From the IMG/VR virus record IMGVR_UViG_3300007072_000002, positions 1-30,373 of that record: DNA of 30,373 bases; one strand, given 5' to 3'. The notes below the pieces were generated by a model that saw only the letters and a list, made by a program, of their open reading frames with translations, ran no database searches and was not told where the DNA came from. A program made the position numbers and the translations under genes. Below are positions 1 through 6,251 of the stretch, piece by piece (position 1 is the stretch's first letter; every line of letters begins with the position of its first letter). Source of the DNA: a virus.

Positions 1-123
1 GCGTCGACTTGAGATACTGGTTGGCGTATGCCTGGTTGGTATAGGTCAGCGGCATTTGCCCGTTGACGCGGGGCAGGTTGTACACATGGTAGTCAAACGT
101 CCGCATCGCCCTCCCTGGGACAC
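1..123. repeat. Terminal direct repeat, left copy (pairs with 30251-30373)
   Basis: The first 123 bases are identical to the last 123 bases of the window (30251-30373). The repeat lies inside the endolysin gene, whose frame stays open when the ends are joined. This is what a circular genome, or a circularly permuted one, looks like when assembled as a linear contig. I infer a unique length of 30,250 bp. A genuine short terminal repeat of a linear virion genome is less likely, because it would cut an essential gene. Confidence 0.95.
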
Positions 124-433
124 TCGCCGGTCTGATCTCCATGTCAATCGCAATAGGCCAATCCAGCGGACGGGCTCCCAGGTGCGCCAGGAAATTTGCT
201 ACCTGCGGTGGGTCATCTTGATCTGGCACAGGCACCGTGTAGGCTGTCACCAATAGTCCGGCCGCCTTCGCCCCCTCATAGTCGGCATGAAACCAAGGGT
301 CACGGTAGTAACGCCCAACCGTGCAACGGATGGCAACATAGTGGTAACCAGCTGCATAGATAGCCCCCCAATCGTGCGGCGCTGTGCCATGCTTGTGATT
401 GTTATAGCTAGTATCGAAACCTAGCAAAGTCAT
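1..433 (-). CDS. Endolysin, GH25 muramidase: N-terminal part (gene continues at 30250 leftward to 29793)
   Basis: Peptidoglycan-cleaving lysozyme that opens the host wall at the end of infection. This piece holds the start and the first 144 or so residues; joined to 30250-29793 it gives 296 residues. The glycosyl hydrolase 25 fold is shown by GFDTS near residues 5-9 (catalytic Asp7), GYHYVAIR at 29-36, and the catalytic DxE in AIDMEI (Asp97, Glu99). ATG at 433-431 is chosen because GAGAGG lies nine bases upstream; an in-frame ATG at 442-440 is the alternative. It follows the XhlA-like gene by 13 bases, in the order holin, XhlA-like, endolysin. No signal peptide is seen, so export should depend on the holin. 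Confidence 0.93.
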   Translation of the reverse strand, partial: MTLLGFDTSYNNHKHGTAPHDWGAIYAAGYHYVAIRCTVGRYYRDPWFHADYEGAKAAGLLVTAYTVPVPDQDDPPQVANFLAHLGARPLDWPIAIDMEIRPASVPGRAMRTFDYHVYNLPRVNGQMPLTYTNQAYANQYLKST

Positions 434-446
434 TATCCGCATCCTC

Positions 447-737
447 TCACGGAAACACCACCTGCGCCTGTCCTACAATCAACGCCCAAATCAACGCAAT
501 CACCGAAACCCCCAACAAACTTGCCACTGCCATCATCGCTTTAATGAAGGGCGCAAAAGTCTCAAGTGTTCTCAGGCGGTCTTCATGATCTTTGGCAACC
601 CGCTCAAGCTCAGTAAGCTGTTTGGCTGATAGAGGCACGTTTATTAATACAACCTCAACCTTGCTTCTGAGCTCTTTTAGGTCAGTTTTGATCTCTGCGA
701 TATCCCCCCGCAGCTCAGTGTAATCGTCGTGAGGCAT
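447..737 (-). CDS. XhlA-like membrane-anchored lysis protein
   Basis: A 96-residue protein with a long charged coiled-coil segment (about residues 5-60, rich in E, K and L heptads) followed by one hydrophobic helix near the C-terminus (about 70-92, with VASLLGVSVIALIWALIVG). This layout matches the haemolysin XhlA family found in phage lysis cassettes, which works with a holin at the cytoplasmic membrane. The start at MPHDDYTEL is chosen because it follows the holin stop by seven bases; a longer frame upstream only overlaps the holin gene. The ribosome-binding site is weak, so translational coupling is likely. The family assignment rests on architecture and position, not on a signature motif. 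Confidence 0.7.
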   Translation of the reverse strand: MPHDDYTELRGDIAEIKTDLKELRSKVEVVLINVPLSAKQLTELERVAKDHEDRLRTLETFAPFIKAMMAVASLLGVSVIALIWALIVGQAQVVFP

Positions 738-744
738 GGTAAAG

Positions 745-1026
745 TCAGCCACTAGCCGGCGCACGCTTGCTGATAAACTTGTAATACCCGCTGGCTGCCA
801 GACCAAACGCCGCCGAGGTGAACAGGATCTCCACCGCCTGCCCATAGGGTTGTGGCACAATGCCGATGAGTTGGTATGCGGTCAGAATAACCGCTCCCAA
901 CACCGCCGCCAGCATAGTCACCCGCTTCCCTGACCAGCCCAGCAGCCCCTTCAAAAACTCCACCAGCCCAAACACCAGGGCAATCAACTGTACCCCGCCA
1001 ACCACATATGCTTCTGGATCGAACAT
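745..1026 (-). CDS. Putative holin
   Basis: A 93-residue, very hydrophobic protein with three predicted membrane segments (about residues 9-30, 36-57 and 66-84) and a short basic tail (KFISKRAPASG). Small size, three helices, and position directly before an XhlA-like protein and a GH25 endolysin support a holin, which permeabilises the inner membrane at a set time. A strong AAGGAG site lies about five bases before the ATG. It is the first gene after the stem-loop at 1050-1071 and the promoter near 1131-1158, so it probably opens the late transcript. The exact holin family is not recognised. Confidence 0.75.
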   Translation of the reverse strand: MFDPEAYVVGGVQLIALVFGLVEFLKGLLGWSGKRVTMLAAVLGAVILTAYQLIGIVPQPYGQAVEILFTSAAFGLAASGYYKFISKRAPASG

Positions 1027-1041
1027 AACTTCTCCTTAAAC

Positions 1042-1071
1042 GCAAAACACCCGATGCAAAAATACATCGGG
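1042..1071 (-). terminator. Stem-loop with U-rich tail: terminator or attenuator before the lysis genes
   Basis: CCCGATG (1050-1056) and CATCGGG (1065-1071) form a perfect 7-bp stem with an 8-base loop. Read leftward, the stem is followed by TGTTTTGCG, the form of a weak intrinsic terminator. It stands between the candidate late promoter (1131-1158) and the holin start (1026). It would end early-operon transcripts after the 1166-1426 gene, and antitermination or read-through would be needed for lysis and structural expression. The function is inferred from structure and place only. Confidence 0.55.
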
Positions 1072-1094
1072 CGCACCCTAGCCGAAATCAATTG

Positions 1095-1117
1095 GATTGA
1101 CCCCACACCTGTCAATC
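1095..1117. promoter_or_regulatory. Inverted repeat just downstream of the late promoter (possible operator)
   Basis: GATTGAC (1095-1101) and GTCAATC (1111-1117) form a 7-bp perfect inverted repeat with a 9-base spacer. It begins about seven bases after the expected transcription start (near 1124) of the promoter at 1131-1158. This is a common place for a repressor operator; it could equally be a 5' hairpin in the RNA. Confidence 0.35.
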
Positions 1118-1130
1118 AGCGCTTAAAATG

Positions 1131-1158
1131 ATTATATCATAAAATTTCAAATTTCAAT
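1131..1158 (-). promoter_or_regulatory. Extended -10 promoter for lysis and late genes
   Basis: On the minus strand TGATATAAT (1139-1131) is an extended -10 element (TG, one base, TATAAT). Upstream, TTGAAA at 1157-1152 (15-base spacer), or ATTGAA with a 16-base spacer, could serve as a weak -35. No long gene follows for 105 bases except the lysis cassette starting at 1026. In the circular genome this promoter could feed holin, XhlA-like, endolysin, terminase and all structural genes down to 12814. Found by eye; strength and timing are unknown. Confidence 0.6.
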
Positions 1159-1165
1159 TCCCTTT

Positions 1166-1426
1166 TTAGGGAAGGGTCGGGGATAGGTTGTTCCCCCGCC
1201 TCACCCTCTCAATCAGATCATCAATTGCCTCTTGCCCCGCGTGCCACAACAGCACCCCCCCGCAGGCGCACCACACCTCCATATCCATCGCGCTCTCCAC
1301 CATCAGCCCCCCCATCTCTACGCGTAGCACCCGTATACCGTTCTTACGGAACACGCGCCCCACCACCTGCTTGCACTCCGGGCAGCGTATTGGCTTGCCG
1401 TTCTCCATAGTAGTATCATCCGTCAT
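1166..1426 (-). CDS. Small zinc-ribbon protein
   Basis: An 86-residue protein of unknown role. It has a CPEC pair near residues 15-18 and a WCACGG pair near 52-57, spaced like a zinc ribbon. Such small proteins in phages often bind nucleic acid or proteins, but nothing here fixes the partner. GAGAGG sits four bases before the ATG. It is the last gene of the early operon, overlaps the end of the preceding 44-residue frame by 11 bases, and is followed by the late promoter and stem-loop. Its last residues (NNLSPTLP) are encoded by a G/C-rich tract that looks like an intergenic repeat, so the natural C-terminus may have been altered. Confidence 0.65.
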   Translation of the reverse strand: MTDDTTMENGKPIRCPECKQVVGRVFRKNGIRVLRVEMGGLMVESAMDMEVWCACGGVLLWHAGQEAIDDLIERVRRGNNLSPTLP

Positions 1427-1550
1427 TCATCCTCTCTTTCATCTTTAGGGAGAGGGCAGGATGGGGATTAACCTCGCCACCGCCAGCGCCCCCGTCGCCC
1501 CCACCTGCATCAGCTTCTCTTTCTTTCTGTACTGTATATTCAGTAATCAT
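1416..1550 (-). CDS. Glycine-rich 44-residue small protein (hypothetical)
   Basis: A short frame that starts with an ATGA overlap on the stop of the upstream gene (1547) and ends 11 bases inside the next gene. GGAG lies two bases before the ATG, closer than ideal. The sequence has a charged start (MITEYTVQKEREAD), a GGGDGGAGGG stretch and a tail reading NPHPALSLKMKER. That tail comes from a tract (about 1440-1480) resembling dispersed bacterial intergenic repeats, so the downstream part may be an insertion read through. Tight coupling on both sides supports translation; a function cannot be suggested. Confidence 0.4.
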   Translation of the reverse strand: MITEYTVQKEREADAGGGDGGAGGGEVNPHPALSLKMKERMNDG

Positions 1551-1777
1551 TCTCCACTCAAATATTCTTTTATCCATTCATTATCAGCCCAGGTAACAGC
1601 CGCTTTATCCATAATCAACTTCAGGAACGCCAGGATATGCTCTGGGGATGTAAAGCGTATCCCAATACTTTGATTGTCTCCAATCCAGAATATAATTGTC
1701 ACATGGTCCTCATAGGCATATGCCTCAGGTGCAACATACACAACTTCCGGCAATCGCGGGCGTCTATTCCTGGACAT
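1547..1777 (-). CDS. Hypothetical protein, 76 residues
   Basis: Not recognised. Starting at MSRNRRPRLPEV it has a basic N-terminus, a beta-rich middle (VTIIFWIGDNQSIGIRF) and a helical C-terminal half ending EWIKEYLSGE. No cysteines or membrane segment are seen. The start at 1777 is preferred over a longer frame from 1864 because GGAG lies about seven bases upstream and the longer form would overlap the preceding gene by 100 bases. It overlaps the upstream stop by 14 bases and is part of the early operon. Confidence 0.6.
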   Translation of the reverse strand: MSRNRRPRLPEVVYVAPEAYAYEDHVTIIFWIGDNQSIGIRFTSPEHILAFLKLIMDKAAVTWADNEWIKEYLSGE

Positions 1778-2021
1778 TATGCACTCCAAATATCTGTCTT
1801 GTTCCTTCAATCGCCACAGGTGGCTGTGTGTATCCACTATGTACCCATAGCCATACTTTGCCATAAAACAACATGGACAGTCGCTCTCTCAGGGTTGGTC
1901 GCCAGCACGACACACACATTAATCCATCTGTATAGACTGGCAATGTTCCACATTGTTCATCCGTCCACCCGGCAGGTTTGACAAGGTCTTTATTTGCTTC
2001 TGGAAATTTTATCGGTTTCAT
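1764..2021 (-). CDS. Conserved small phage protein, 85 residues, unknown function
   Basis: The central stretch contains LPVYTDG, CVSCW, LRERLSMLFYGKVWLWV and a QPPVAIE end. I recognise this as a widespread small phage family (pattern C..LPVY.DG..CxxCW....ERL..LF.G.VWLWV...TQPP) without a known role. Two or three cysteines could bind metal. The start MKPIKFPEANKD has AAAAAGGATGG upstream, a usable ribosome-binding site. It follows the hairpin at 2039-2082 and is downstream of the prim-pol gene in the early operon. Confidence 0.75.
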   Translation of the reverse strand: MKPIKFPEANKDLVKPAGWTDEQCGTLPVYTDGLMCVSCWRPTLRERLSMLFYGKVWLWVHSGYTQPPVAIEGTRQIFGVHNVQE

Positions 2022-2197
2022 AATCCATCCTTTTTATCCTTGCCCGTCTCCGGTGGCTTCCCGTTCACCGGAGATGGGCAAGCTGACCAGATTGCCGCAA
2101 TCGCCTATTACACACCTCCCGATGACCATGGAACCGCGGCGTATCCCACGTCATCGTTTTGGGCTGGGGCGCGACCTGCGAATTCACACACATATCA
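2022..2197 (-). other. Gap between prim-pol and the 85-residue gene; possible 31-residue frame
   Basis: This 176-base gap holds a strong hairpin at 2039-2082 and little else. A minus-strand frame from 2129 to 2034 would encode 31 residues (MVIGRCVIGDCGNLVSLPIS and 11 more), ending just before the next ribosome-binding site. It has two cysteines spaced like half a zinc site but no ribosome-binding site before its ATG, and the hairpin lies inside it. I do not call it a gene. Confidence 0.3.
2039..2082. other. Strong hairpin between early genes
   Basis: CTTGCCC-G-TCTCCGGTG (2039-2055) and CACCGGAGA-T-GGGCAAG (2066-2082) form a 17-bp stem with one G/T mismatch position and a 10-base loop. Read leftward it is followed by A-rich sequence, not U-rich, so it is not a classical terminator. 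It may be a processing or stabilising structure between the prim-pol message and the small downstream genes. Confidence 0.55.
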
Positions 2198-3079
2198 TCA
2201 ACATTTTATTTGCTCTCGTAAGATCGCAATTGCATCATCGTTAGACATACTGTGCAATCTGGCAAATAAATTGATCACATCCAGCGGCTTGGGCGTGCAG
2301 CCGGCAAAACAACCGCAAATCTGGCGCTGAGTGTCGATCCAAAAACTGGGATGCCTGTCATCATGCAACGGACACGTTGTCAATAGCCAGTGGTCACCAG
2401 TGGCAATCGTATTGCCAAAAAAGCTCTCGATTGATAAACTTGCCCGGATCTTGTCGATAACACCAGTACCGGGCGGAGCGCTGCGCGGCAACATAGCCAG
2501 GAGCCACGGGTCATCAACAGACCGGGCAACAACCGGGTTAACAACTCCCGCCGGCAAATCCTGATCTGCCAGCACAGCCGCCGGCAACACATCGGAAAGA
2601 TTAGCGACCAAAGGGAAGTTAAAATGCTCAGTAAGGGGGGTATAGACAGCCCCGCTCGGGTGGATCGACCCTGCGCCGATCACATAACCCCCGCGGCACT
2701 TGATATCAATCTTACCGACGCGCCGGGTACGCTCGGGCTTGGGAAGACGAATATAAACATGTACACCCCGGGAAGTTACCACTTTATAAGCCATCCAGCT
2801 GACCCACTCCGGCGGTCCGGGTTGGCTTCTTGCCCACAACAACCATTTAGAGTAATCACTCATATCGTCAAAATCTAAGACGGTTAATCCTTGCCAACCG
2901 GTTATAATCCCTATATTGCGTGGCTTCGCGAACCACCACCGCAATTCTTGCTCAGTAGGGAGTTGGGATTGATATTGCTGCCATCGCAAGAGCGGTCGCT
3001 TGTCACGGTATTTCACCGGGATTACTGCGATCCCCCGGTGAAGAAAGCTTAGTGCAAGGTTTATTGCGGAATTGGTCAT
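2198..3079 (-). CDS. Bifunctional primase-polymerase (AEP/prim-pol) with C-terminal CHC2-like zinc finger
   Basis: Makes primers and probably short DNA strands at the phage origin. The archaeo-eukaryotic primase domain spans about residues 5-170: GIAVIPVKYRDKRPLLRW at 16-33, the metal-binding pair in VLDFDD (Asp69, Asp71), SRGVHVY (103-109), and GGYVIGAGSIHPSG (130-143). A second module at 225-285 has TTCPLHDDRHPSF (Cys236, His239) and CGCFAGC (Cys255, Cys257, Cys261), matching the DnaG/CHC2-type zinc finger. At 293 residues it is compact. It lies just beyond the palindrome-rich region 3098-3190, opposite the VirE-type ATPase, so the two probably form the replisome core. Its ribosome-binding site is weak (AGAG). 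Confidence 0.9.
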   Translation of the reverse strand: MTNSAINLALSFLHRGIAVIPVKYRDKRPLLRWQQYQSQLPTEQELRWWFAKPRNIGIITGWQGLTVLDFDDMSDYSKWLLWARSQPGPPEWVSWMAYKVVTSRGVHVYIRLPKPERTRRVGKIDIKCRGGYVIGAGSIHPSGAVYTPLTEHFNFPLVANLSDVLPAAVLADQDLPAGVVNPVVARSVDDPWLLAMLPRSAPPGTGVIDKIRASLSIESFFGNTIATGDHWLLTTCPLHDDRHPSFWIDTQRQICGCFAGCTPKPLDVINLFARLHSMSNDDAIAILREQIKC

Positions 3080-3097
3080 TGTTGTTCTCTAATATTG

Positions 3098-3190
3098 GTT
3101 ACAGATGTTACATGTAACATCTATTAAATTACTTTTACTGGTAAACTTAATTTAATAGCAGTTACGCGTAACATCTGTAACATCTGTAAC
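3098..3190. other. Probable replication origin: nested palindromes and GTAACATC iterons
   Basis: The only non-coding stretch between the two replication genes is a 93-base inverted repeat. The left arm has GTTAC, then the perfect 18-bp palindrome GATGTTACATGTAACATC (3104-3121), then CTATTAAATTA (3121-3131). The right arm has TAATTTAATAG (3148-3158), the 12-bp palindrome GTTACGCGTAAC (3161-3172) and further CATCTGTAAC units to 3190. The arms match almost base for base apart from CA versus AT and GC versus AT pairs. The A/T-rich centre holds TTTAC-TG-GTAAA. Repeated GTAACATC/GATGTTAC units resemble iterons. The role is inferred from structure and position; it could also be an operator. Confidence 0.65.
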
Positions 3191-3192
3191 AC

Positions 3193-4650
3193 TCATGGCC
3201 CTTTCAATCGTATTCCTGCATAGCCGCGCAGCAAATTCCTTCCGGTTCTAGCAACAAACGGCTTCCCCAGTCCCAACTTAGTCAGCGCTGCTGCCAATTT
3301 GCGCGTATCCAGGTCGAATCCGGTTAGCCCAGCGTTTTTCAGCTCCGCCAAAATATCGAGCGTCGCCATCCACCACTGGTTATTGCCGGGGTCGATCTCA
3401 AATAAACGCTTGATAGTTTCCTCCACCACGTCTACAATCTGATATTGTTGGTTGATTTCCTCCGCCTGGTCCCACTCGTGGGGTGTCAGCTCCCAGGGCT
3501 CGCCGCTTAAATACAGATCGAACGCTTGCGCCCAAACTTGGTCAACATCTATCCGAGTGTAAGACCAGTCGATATTCTCCAGGTGCACCACCATGAAACG
3601 CCGGTTGCCAGTTGGATCGGATAGTAAACCCCCCTCGTTGTTCGCCGTGCCGATGAAGCTAGTGATCACCTGCCCGATCAGATCAAATTTCGCGTACGGC
3701 TTTCGGTCTCTCACGGTCTGTGTGGTCAAAAACGCTTTCAGCGCTTCCCGGTCTGCCCGCCGGGTTGTAGAGCCAAACTCGTTCACTTCCCAGATCCACG
3801 TCCATAGGCGTCTTAATCTACAATCCTTGTCATCTGGCGTGATTGCTCCCTCATGGTAGTACTCCGGCATCGGGCTCGCCAGCCACTTCACAAAATGGCT
3901 CTTGCCGATGCGCTGCCTGCCATCCAGAACTAATACTCTATTTTGTTCACCCGCCATCACCCGCGCTACCGCCCCCACCAGCCAGCGCCGCATCCAGGTT
4001 GCAAAGACGTTGTGCTCATCCCAAAAACAAGCGCATAAATTCCCGATTGGGTCGCCACCGTTAAATTTCAAGCCTGTCAAATAGTCCCGAATCGGATGAT
4101 AACGGTGCAACCAAGCGGCGCCGGTGTAGGCGTCCTCCGCCACACCTACTTCCCACACCCCCACGTCGCGCAATTTGCCTCGGATGATCTTTGCCAGACC
4201 ATCACTCACCGGCACGCCGTTTGCCTCGATCTCGTGGGTGCATAAGTTGTATTTGAATTCATATCCTAATGACTTCAGCACCTGCATATACTGAGCAGTC
4301 TTGCGTTTCTTTCCCGGGCTGGCGGTTTGCAGCCATTGCCGCAATTCAGCTGCCCGGGTGGTAATTGCCCCCAGCACAGCTGCCTGCGCCGCCGGCGGCA
4401 GGTTCTCGATGCTGAGAGCGATAGCATCTTGCACGTTGCCGCCAATTTGGATAATCTGCTCGTGCATGCTCCGCCATGGTTCTGCCCTCGGCGGCAACAA
4501 ATTTGGCGGCTCGCCGCTCGCCAGGCAACGTGCAATTTGCTCCAGCCCATCGATAAATTCCTGCTCTGGCTCATTGGCGTAATATTGTTCCAGGATCTGG
4601 GCGTCGCCCGTATTAATCCCGGCATTGAGCAGGGTGCGTAAGTTCGCCAT
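3193..4650 (-). CDS. VirE-family (SF3-like) P-loop ATPase, putative replicative helicase
   Basis: A 485-residue protein of the virulence-associated E (VirE) family, SF3-like helicases common beside prim-pols in phages and integrative elements. The C-terminal half carries the ATPase: Walker A GRQRIGKS (244-251) after VLVLD, an acidic Walker B-like WIWEVNEF (Glu288, Glu291), and downstream GTANN and TGNRRF (near residue 350). The N-terminal 200 residues are helical and unassigned. It probably loads on the adjacent region 3098-3190 and unwinds DNA for the prim-pol. The start is seven bases after the VWA stop; no clear ribosome-binding site is seen, so coupling is likely. Confidence 0.85.
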   Translation of the reverse strand: MANLRTLLNAGINTGDAQILEQYYANEPEQEFIDGLEQIARCLASGEPPNLLPPRAEPWRSMHEQIIQIGGNVQDAIALSIENLPPAAQAAVLGAITTRAAELRQWLQTASPGKKRKTAQYMQVLKSLGYEFKYNLCTHEIEANGVPVSDGLAKIIRGKLRDVGVWEVGVAEDAYTGAAWLHRYHPIRDYLTGLKFNGGDPIGNLCACFWDEHNVFATWMRRWLVGAVARVMAGEQNRVLVLDGRQRIGKSHFVKWLASPMPEYYHEGAITPDDKDCRLRRLWTWIWEVNEFGSTTRRADREALKAFLTTQTVRDRKPYAKFDLIGQVITSFIGTANNEGGLLSDPTGNRRFMVVHLENIDWSYTRIDVDQVWAQAFDLYLSGEPWELTPHEWDQAEEINQQYQIVDVVEETIKRLFEIDPGNNQWWMATLDILAELKNAGLTGFDLDTRKLAAALTKLGLGKPFVARTGRNLLRGYAGIRLKGP

Positions 4651-4657
4651 TTAGAGT

Positions 4658-5218
4658 TTATGCGTTCAGTAAAAGCTGCTTGGCTTTATCCAGTAGATTT
4701 GTTGCCCGATCTGCCGTCACAATCGCCCCGCCGGCTGCTTTTGCCAGCCGGGCCAGGAATTCGCGGCCGTGGGGTCTATCTTCCGGACCGACAAAAATCA
4801 CATGAATCGTATTTTTGTATTGAACAGCGATCCCTAACGCATCCGACTCGCTATTTGGCTCGCCATCGGAGATGACAATGAATTTCATCCCTGGCACGTC
4901 GGCGATCTTGGCAAATCTAAGCGCCCCGGCTAAATCAGTACCGCCGCCTAAGTATTGCGGTTTTCCGTTTGGGCAGAAGATGGTTGTATCTGAGAAGGCT
5001 AAAACCGCAATTTTCCCTGGCATGTTCTGTTGTAAGCTCGCTAGCTCCTCGCACGCCACACTATAGCGGGAACGCCCGTTGCGGGAATCTTCTGCCGCCA
5101 TGCTGCCGCTCGTGTCAACGATGACGATTACATCGCAGGACAGGAATGTTTCCGCGATGCTCTTGCCCGTGTTTTGGGCAATTGATCCAAGTGATCCGGG
5201 GATGATTGCATTGTTCAT
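4658..5218 (-). CDS. von Willebrand factor A (VWA) domain protein with complete MIDAS
   Basis: A 186-residue, single-domain VWA protein. The metal-ion-dependent adhesion site is complete: DTSGS (Asp35, Ser37, Ser39), GGGTDL (Thr94) and VISDGEP (Asp118). There is no signal peptide or membrane segment, so it should act in the cytoplasm through Mg-dependent partner binding. Intracellular VWA proteins usually assist AAA+ or other ATPase complexes; here the closest ATPase is the VirE-type protein directly downstream. The start at 5218 is set by the ATGA overlap with the zinc-ribbon gene, giving MNNAIIPG; a longer frame is an artefact. Its partner is unknown. Confidence 0.87.
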   Translation of the reverse strand: MNNAIIPGSLGSIAQNTGKSIAETFLSCDVIVIVDTSGSMAAEDSRNGRSRYSVACEELASLQQNMPGKIAVLAFSDTTIFCPNGKPQYLGGGTDLAGALRFAKIADVPGMKFIVISDGEPNSESDALGIAVQYKNTIHVIFVGPEDRPHGREFLARLAKAAGGAIVTADRATNLLDKAKQLLLNA

Positions 5219-5406
5219 CGCACACAGTATTCCTTCCTCGCGCCGCAATACACGCACACGTACACTTCCCATCGTCCGTACTCGATCAACTGGTGGGCTG
5301 TACTCTTGCCGCACCGGTCGCAATACATCCGGTAGTAGTCGATCTTGCGCTTCCTGGCTACTGCTTGTCTCACCATTTCGATGAATTGCACGCTTTCTTT
5401 GCTCAT
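5215..5406 (-). CDS. Small zinc-ribbon protein between J-domain and VWA genes
   Basis: A 63-residue protein with two CxxC knuckles, YCDRC (Cys29, Cys32) and CVYC (Cys51, Cys54), joined by about 18 residues, a typical zinc ribbon, after a basic helical N-terminus (MVRQAVARKRK). Both ends are ATGA overlaps: its start overlaps the J-domain gene stop and its stop overlaps the VWA start. GGAGAG lies six bases before ATG 5406, which decides for MSKES over the ATG at 5412. The coupling implies co-production with both neighbours. It could be a nucleic-acid-binding or J-protein-like cofactor. Confidence 0.75.
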   Translation of the reverse strand: MSKESVQFIEMVRQAVARKRKIDYYRMYCDRCGKSTAHQLIEYGRWEVYVCVYCGARKEYCVR

Positions 5407-6251
5407 ACCCATCTCTCCGTAAATGTGTCATTGCCTGGCTGCCAGCTTGTTACTAAGACCTGTCCCCGGCTATTAACGATATCCTCCCACGCCAGGATTT
5501 TTTGTGTGATAAAACGTCCTACCTGGTCAATTCCCTCCGCCATGATATACCCACAACGCAATGGCGAGCGATACCCGCCAGGAGTCAAGTCCATTGTTTG
5601 CCAATCAACTTTCCTCTTCATCGTGGCTTCCAGCGCCAACCCGGCATCGTAACGGGCGCGCTTGTCTGCGTTGCTCAGGATCTCGTAGGCTTCTTGGATA
5701 CGCATAAAGATCTCGACTGCGTTCTTTTCCTTGCAATAGTCGGGGTGCCATTGCTTCGCCATCCGGCGATAAGCGCGTTTGATCCCCTCGTCGTCGGCGT
5801 TCTGCGATGCGCATAACACCCCATATAACGATTGCGCCGGAGGTCTTTCGTTTTCTTGCACAACGCCATCGAACCACGATCGTAGCACTAGCTCCGGAAA
5901 GACAACTGACCATTCGCCGTTGCAATATCCGTAGGCGCTCCACCCGTCATCTCGCCATTTAGTAATGCCAATATAGCGCACGTCCAGTACACGAGTGTCA
6001 ACAACTGGGGTTGTCACAATTTGCGGCGCTAATATGGCAACCCCGATATACTCAGCCACCCAGTTTGTCAGCGTCTGCCCATGCCGGGGATGCACCAGCC
6101 ATCGCTTGCCATTCGGATCCCAGCGTCGTTCGGCTTGCGGCAGCGCTTTGATTTTCGCCGTCAAGCTTGGCTCATAGCTGCATGTCAGCGCCAGGGTGCC
6201 ATTTTCGATAGTCAGCCGCGCGAATGGCGTGTGCTTGCTGTACCTAGTCAT
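5403..6251 (-). CDS. HARP-like domain fused to a DnaJ (J) domain
   Basis: A 282-residue protein. Residues 10-70 (Y.P.L....K.LP...RWDP..KRWLV) resemble the HARP-type domain found ahead of SNF2 helicases and in phage proteins that bind forked or single-stranded DNA. Residues 141-203 form a J domain with intact HPD (169-171), which in known proteins stimulates Hsp70 (DnaK) ATPase. The C-terminal 70 residues (with LRCGYI, ILAWEDIVN) are unassigned. There is no helicase motor, so this is not a SNF2 enzyme. I infer that it brings the host DnaK to a DNA complex. Start 6251 has GAGG upstream and overlaps the exonuclease stop by 8 bases; the longer frame to 6353 lies inside that gene. Confidence 0.8.
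   Translation of the reverse strand: MTRYSKHTPFARLTIENGTLALTCSYEPSLTAKIKALPQAERRWDPNGKRWLVHPRHGQTLTNWVAEYIGVAILAPQIVTTPVVDTRVLDVRYIGITKWRDDGWSAYGYCNGEWSVVFPELVLRSWFDGVVQENERPPAQSLYGVLCASQNADDEGIKRAYRRMAKQWHPDYCKEKNAVEIFMRIQEAYEILSNADKRARYDAGLALEATMKRKVDWQTMDLTPGGYRSPLRCGYIMAEGIDQVGRFITQKILAWEDIVNSRGQVLVTSWQPGNDTFTERWV

Noticed and set aside
1-123. Terminal repeats as those of a transposon or insertion sequence.
   Set aside because: They are direct, lie inside one gene that stays open across the join, and no transposase is present.
2068-2193. A 42-residue minus-strand frame after the prim-pol stop.
   Set aside because: No ribosome-binding site, no recognisable composition, and it ends inside a strong hairpin.
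3098-3190. Reading the repeats near 3.1 kb as a CRISPR array.
   Set aside because: The units are short, palindromic and not separated by regular unique spacers; no cas genes are present (the Cas4-like nuclease belongs to the recombination set).
4658-5431. The VWA gene starting at 5431 with a longer N-terminus.
   Set aside because: The added part overlaps the zinc-ribbon and J-domain genes in another frame; the ATGA overlap at 5218 fixes the start.
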